Below the pieces are notes generated by a model. That model made no database searches. It worked only from the letters and a program-made list of their open reading frames with translations, and was not told the DNA's origin. The position numbers and the translations under genes were made by a program. 64,000 bases of DNA from Jacaranda mimosifolia (lineage: Eukaryota > Streptophyta > Magnoliopsida > Lamiales > Bignoniaceae): contig CM032128.1 of the NCBI GenBank assembly GCA_018894105.1, forward strand, positions 28,729,299-28,793,298. The letters are read 5' to 3'. Of the stretch, positions 59,160 to 64,000 are shown one piece after another. How positions within the stretch are numbered: position 1 is the first letter of the stretch; each line of letters begins with the position of its first letter.

Positions 59160-59164
59160 AAAAG

Positions 59165-60013
59165 ATTCAGTGCTATTTAGATGGAAAAACATCGTACAAT
59201 AGAGGAGTAGACTTTGCTAATATTTTTGAAGTAGATGGTTAATATTGTTAAGGAACAATAGATAGCATTTTAAAGTTTAGAAATGCCTATATTTTTCTAT
59301 TTTTTCTATTATTTATAATAATATACATATTACTCTTATAAGTATGATGCCATATTGGTTGAACTAGTGGTTAAGTCGATCTAGCTGGTTGAACTTGTAA
59401 CCAGTAAGGCCGGCTATTTTGTCTCCAATTCAATTCCAAAACATTGATTGTGAGTATTTTGTCTCCAATCAGATTTTCAAAATGTTGATTGTGAGTATAA
59501 GTTCAAATAGAGCTTATTATTTATGAAATAAATGTGACTAGCACATATGATTATGGGCCAAATGTATTAGAGCATTAGCAATGAAAGCCCATGAAATCAA
59601 GACACGCAAATGGACTGGAAGAAGCCCGATTGAGGTGTCAGCCATGCCATCGAATGAAAAGACTCATGAACTATGCATCTGAAGGAAAAATCGATACCAT
59701 AGAAATAAATCTTATTCACAACTATGGAATATGGAGATTCATAAAATTTAATTTACATTAATTTTTCTACAAATTATCAAGAATTCTTCAATTTATTACT
59801 GATTTAATCTATTTTGTGCAATTTTTTTTTCACATATAGAAAATTAATAATGCTAATAGTTTCGACAAGCATCAACATCAATATATCAAATACTAATAAA
59901 TAAAATTTATATATGCATGCAAACATTCACATATTGCTAAACTAGATGATTTTACTTATTATATAAGGAAGTTAATTGATTAACAATGTTACTTTCATAT
60001 TTTCCACCTCTTT
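59165..60013. other. Intergenic DNA right of the gypsy element
   Basis: AT-rich without genes. TTGATTGTGAGTA occurs twice near 59445 and 59485, as in the minisatellite left of the element. Confidence 0.5.
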
Positions 60014-60021
60014 GATCAATT

Positions 60022-60941
60022 TAGGCTTGTAAATGGATAGGGTATCACCCTATCCACACCCATACCCTAAAATATTCTTAAGGATAAGACCATAATCTTA
60101 CCCCACCCTAAAATACCCAAAAGGTTGAGACCCTAATCCTACCCTATCTTATCTAACCAAAGACTCATTGGGTCTAGTTTATTGGACTTATATTTTTAAT
60201 GTATATATTTATTTTCTCAATATATACTAAAAATATTATTTGACATACAATAACAAAAAAATAATTTTTTTTATATTTAATCTAATTTAATCATTAAATT
60301 TAAATTATTTAATTTTAAACTTTTTGCTAATAAAATTAACTGTTTTATTGATATAATAGTTAAACTTTATTAATAGAATTAACAATTAAACTTTTTGCTA
60401 ATTAAATTAATATAATTAAAAAATAGTTTAAAAGCAAAAACTTTTTTCTACATTTAATTTTATAAAAATAGTTAATTTCTATATTAATAAATTTTATTAA
60501 CTGTTTTTATAAAAATTATTTATTCTACTATTAATTTTAATATTATTAATTTTATTAATGAAAAATGTTCAATTGTTGCTATGCTATTCCAATTTAAAAA
60601 TAAAAATTGCTATCCCAATATATTAACTTTATTAATTTTATTAATTTAGTTTAATTTTTAATGAAGAAAATTATTTAGTTGTTACTATTCATTAACATAT
60701 TTTTAATTTTTATTTATAAAATTTTTATCATTAATATAAATTTGATTTGGGGATGAACAATTTTTAAGTTTATAGATTAAATTTAAGTATAAAGTAATGA
60801 GTAATTTTTTGGTATGGGTATATGGATAATTTATGGGTACAGACCATACCTATACATATTACACTATCTTTAATAAGTATGGGTATGAGTATTAATATTT
60901 TGGGTCTGGGTAAGGTGTCACCCTATCCATTTACAGGCCTA
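60022..60941. mobile_element. Nonautonomous hAT-like transposon, 920 bp
   Basis: The ends are inverted repeats: TAGGCTTGTAAATGGATAGG at the left and, complemented, TAGGCCTGTAAATGGATAGG at the right; similarity goes on for about 40 bp through CACCYTAYCCA. GATCAATT flanks both sides (60014-60021 and 60942-60949), a perfect 8-bp duplication, which with a TAGGSNTGTAAA-type terminus fits the hAT superfamily. The inside is very AT-rich with repeated TACCC/GGGTA motifs near the ends and no coding capacity. Confidence 0.9.
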
Positions 60942-61255
60942 GATCAATTCAAGGTAAATATTATTGAAATTAAGAAAAAATAAAAGTGTACATTAATCTT
61001 TAAAATCCAGTAAAATAGAAATGTGGAAACGTAATTTATGTTGTACACAAAATATGACTTTGTTTTCACATATTCCCACAATTCTTTCATTATTCATTTT
61101 CCTAAAACACACAATAAACACATTATAAAATAAAACATAAAACATATCCAAACACCAAATAAATTATATTTTGATCAGAAAATTATATTGAATGTTTTGC
61201 CCACCAAATAAATTATCACTACTTATAGCTAGGAAGATTTAATCGAAGCAAACGT

Positions 61256-61344
61256 ATTATTATTCAAGGAGACGTTATTTATGTCCTCTCTCACAAATCC
61301 CTTATTGTGGCGGCATGTTTAATTTTCCCAATGCATTTTCATTT

Positions 61345-61392
<48 letters not shown>

Positions 61393-61468
61393 GAGGAGAT
61401 GTTATTATGTCCTCTCTCACAATCCCTTATTGTGGCGGCATGTTTAATTTTCCCAATGCATTTTCAAG
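61256..61468. repeat. Direct duplication of ~90 bp separated by an ATT microsatellite
   Basis: The segment from TATTATTCRAGGAGAYGTTAT through TCCCTTATTGTGGCGGCATG to CCCAATGCATTTTCA occurs at about 61256-61342 and 61385-61468, nearly identical. Between the two lies an uninterrupted (TTA)n run at 61347-61391. Confidence 0.88.
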
Positions 61469-61684
61469 TTAAATCCAAACAAAAATTTTGAAAACTTATA
61501 AATAAATCTAGAAGGTTTGGTTCAAGTCAACCCCCATGATCCTTTTGGCCTAAATCAATGGATTCTCACATTGATAAATATATAATGATAACTTTTTATT
61601 TATTTTTATTTATATATTTCTGCTGTATTGCTTGACAAAACAGGGGCTCAAATTCAATTATTCATCAGTATCAATAAAAAAATA

Positions 61685-61700
61685 CCCCCCCCCCCCCCCC
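61685..61700. repeat. Poly-C tract
   Basis: Sixteen consecutive C in AT-rich DNA, 3' of the arabinogalactan peptide gene. Its length may not be reliable. Confidence 0.8.
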
Positions 61701-61987
61701 AAAAGGAAAATAAATGGGACAGCAAAACTCTTGAATAGAAATCAAATATAGAAATATTTCTACTATTTTACGCATTAGAATACATCCCCATAACAAAGAC
61801 GAAACATGATAAATATAATTAAACCCTAACCAAAAGTTAGGGCAAAAAAACTGAAAAATTACCACAATTAACGCAAGCAAATGCAAAATCAAATCCAATC
61901 ACCCCACATTATACATATTTATATATATATATATATATATCTTCATTCTCAATTCTCTTTGTCATTCTTCACGAACTGTATCTCTCT

Positions 61988-62197
61988 CTACTGCAGGAAA
62001 AGCCCAGCGAAAGATAGGATCACAGAGAAGCAAATGAAGTCACTGGGGCTACTCATTGCAAACCCAGCTCCGGCGTCGGGGCCCGGAGCTGGTGCCGGAG
62101 CAAGGCTGCTATCCTGCGCTCTGACGGCGGCGGAAAGGAGACAGAGCACCACAAAAAGGGTAAAAAATGCAGCTTTGGAAATTCTCATTTGAGCCAT
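61988..62197 (-). CDS. Arabinogalactan peptide (short classical AGP)
   Basis: A 69-residue protein in one exon. Residues 1-27 are a signal peptide (hydrophobic FFTLFVVLCLLSAAV, cleavage after RA, leaving Gln at the mature N-terminus). The mature part is QDSSLAPAPAPGPDAGAG, whose alternating Ala-Pro/Gly-Pro is the hydroxyproline arabinogalactan glycomodule. It is followed by FAMSSPSDF and a hydrophobic C-terminal tail (ICFSVILSFAGLFLQ) that fits a GPI-anchor signal. Such peptides are processed to about a dozen residues, O-glycosylated and tethered outside the plasma membrane. The N-terminal ATG is the first in the frame; a second Met is at position 4. A TATA box sits about 140 bp upstream. The opposite-strand frame here is a shadow. 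Confidence 0.88.
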   Translation of the reverse strand: MAQMRISKAAFFTLFVVLCLLSAAVRAQDSSLAPAPAPGPDAGAGFAMSSPSDFICFSVILSFAGLFLQ

Positions 62198-62336
62198 TGT
62201 TTTGCTGATGGAATCACGGGGACTGGGAGATACGGAAAAGCTTTGTGAGTATAAATTAGGTTGTGTGTGTGTGTGTGAGAGAGAGAAAGAGAGAGAGGGA
62301 TTATTTGGATGGGAAAAAGGGATGAGAAAACATTTG

Positions 62337-62344
62337 TATTTATA
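62337..62344 (-). promoter_or_regulatory. TATA box of the arabinogalactan peptide gene
   Basis: TATAAATA on the minus strand, about 140 bp before the ATG. The leader between them is CT-rich on the coding strand (TCTCTC runs at 62278-62300), common in plant 5' UTRs. Confidence 0.7.
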
Positions 62345-62399
62345 GTTGTTGGTGGGGCGTAACGGTTAAATTATAACCTTTGATTTTCTTTTTTAATTT

Positions 62400-63739
62400 A
62401 ATTTTAGGCTAAGTATTTTCTAACGTTCGAATTTAACGTTAGAGAAGGGAGCCCACGTGAAATGAATGCTGAAGCGTTCGAATAGGCAGGCAGTGGCTTG
62501 AATGAAACGGGTCCTGCAGTTTCCTTTGTTAACACATTTTCCTTATTCCATTCATTTAGAATTTTAACCTCTTTTTGGACGTCGGTAATAGATTGTAAAT
62601 GAGTTGAAATCATAATCGAGTTTAAAAAAATTGTAGGCTGAGTTTATATTTAACTCAATTAATCAATTGCTGGAATAATTTTATCGAATAAATATTAAAT
62701 TGTGATATAAAATAATTATCTAATTAATATATACAAAATATTTAAAAATAGAAAAGTATAAATTATTAATATATAATAGTTATTTAATTAAAATATAAAA
62801 GTATTCCAAAAATAAAATAAAATAAAAATTCACGAGCTGTTGAACAACTAAATTAGAGTTTGGACTTAGCACATTGTAAAGCTCAAACTCAAAAAAACTT
62901 GAGCTCAAATCGAATCGTCTTGACTTATCTTACACTCCAAATCAAAATAGACATTTAAATTTATAAGATTAATTAATGTTAAAATTTTATATAAAAATAG
63001 GTTTTAAAGGGAATTTCTTCTTTCATCTACTGAAACATTTTTAGTAAATACAAAATTTCCCCATAATTTGATTAGAGACAAGTAGAAGCAAGATTTACCT
63101 ACATTAATTAGTTTAGCATTAATGTATAAAGAGAAGTGTTAGAACTCCCTTCCTTAATTCAGCTCCAGGAACCTTTTAATAATAATTTGGGATGGAAATT
63201 ACTAGTTTCCTCAATAGCAAATATATGATTCTTGGAAATACGAAACTTGATTCCAATCAAATTTCTGTGCTGAAGGGTTAAATTATATTTTAATGGCAGG
63301 CCTCAGGCGATAAATATGAGCATGGTTAAGCAGTTATTATCTAAGCACATACATTGAACTGGCAAAATTAATTTAATCGGTACCAACTACCAATGGCTTC
63401 TCTAATCACACTTAATAGCTTGTTTGATACCCTACATAAGAGATGCGGCCCGCCCGCCTTCCTTTATGGCCAAGCCCGGAACTGTGGATTTTCTCTCCAA
63501 CTTGAACCATCAAATTACGATTTTGTCCTCCATTAACAACATTTCCCAATGCCAATTCTGCCAATGTCCCTTCTTACATGAATTGAAAATGATGGGTTGC
63601 TCATTCTTTGTTTTATTTTGGTAATTTGATGGGTTACTCATTCATCTTCCACAAAAAACAGCAAAAACCTGATTTATGTATACATAAAACCGAAAATCTG
63701 GTAGTTTAATGGGAGAAGCGATAAAAACATCTTGTTTAT
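62400..63739. other. Intergenic DNA
   Basis: No gene recognised. Around 62600-62940 there are scattered GAGTTT/AAACTC and TTGAGCTCAAAT motifs, possibly an old transposon remnant. The frame at 63424-63624 has no recognisable content. Confidence 0.5.
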
Positions 63740-64000
63740 GATTTGGATATATATATATAAGACTTTATTTGTATATATATATATATTTATTAATTACAAT
63801 ATATATTTATATATATAATTAAACATATATATGTAATTAGATATATATTAAATATATATCTATATATTTTTATATATAAATATAATTAAATATATATTAA
63901 ACATACATTTCTTATATACATATATATTTATTAATTACAATATATATTTATATACATAATTAAACATATATATGTAATTAGATATATATTAAATATATAT
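63740..64000. repeat. AT-rich tandem repeat of ~141 bp running off the window
   Basis: TTTATTAATTACAATATATA followed by TAATTAAACATATATATGTA and TTAGATATATATTAAATATA occurs from 63786 and again from 63927, offset 141 bp. The second unit is cut by the window end. Confidence 0.8.

Noticed and set aside
61881..62192. Plus-strand frame of 103 codons over the arabinogalactan peptide gene
   Set aside because: The minus strand encodes a signal peptide, an Ala-Pro glycomodule and a GPI tail with a TATA box upstream; the plus frame has no such logic.

Overview
The window looks like nuclear DNA of a flowering plant, most probably a eudicot. It is AT-rich, its genes have many introns with GT/AG borders, and every recognisable protein is plant-type. 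The evidence includes an Arabidopsis-like ZTP29 zinc transporter, a chlorophyllase, a SPLAYED-class SWI/SNF ATPase and an arabinogalactan peptide. The rest is typical plant repeat DNA: a Ty3/gypsy element of Tat type, a solo LTR, a long-TIR Mutator-like element, a hAT-like element and several minisatellites. I cannot name the species.

Layout. 1-1679: AT-rich intergenic DNA. 1689-4009: a 2.3-kb foldback element with arms of about 890 bp and a perfect 9-bp target duplication. 6152-12385 (minus): ZTP29, reconstructed as 12 exons giving 276 residues. 12930-14363: interspersed repeats, one copy split by a solo LTR (13502-14298) that has a perfect 5-bp target duplication. 18009-19034 (plus): a two-exon chlorophyllase. 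19368-20340: four degenerate repeats of about 240 bp. 21089-21957 (minus): a CcmE (mitochondrial haem chaperone) copy broken by two in-frame stops and an apparent frameshift. 22660-44608 (minus): a SPLAYED homologue, 32 coding exons in a single consistent frame, 3018 residues, with a noncoding first exon near 45.5-45.7 kb. 48175-59159: an almost 11-kb Tat-type gypsy retrotransposon with both LTRs, a 5-bp target duplication, decayed gag-pol and an antisense ORF region. 60022-60941: a hAT-like nonautonomous element with an 8-bp target duplication. 61988-62197 (minus): an arabinogalactan peptide gene with a TATA box. From 63740 to the right edge: an AT-rich tandem repeat.

The intact genes do not form a pathway. 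They are independent units: zinc transport, chlorophyll breakdown, chromatin remodelling and a cell-surface proteoglycan peptide. I did not find a convincing new multi-gene system. The observations most worth following up are the CcmE copy whose two nonsense codons both fall at tyrosine positions, the very long inverted-repeat element, the two repeat families in the SPLAYED C-terminal exon, and the nested transposon history.

Exon borders come from reading splice signals and frame continuity by eye. They agree with the family proteins as I know them, but no alignment or transcript was available.
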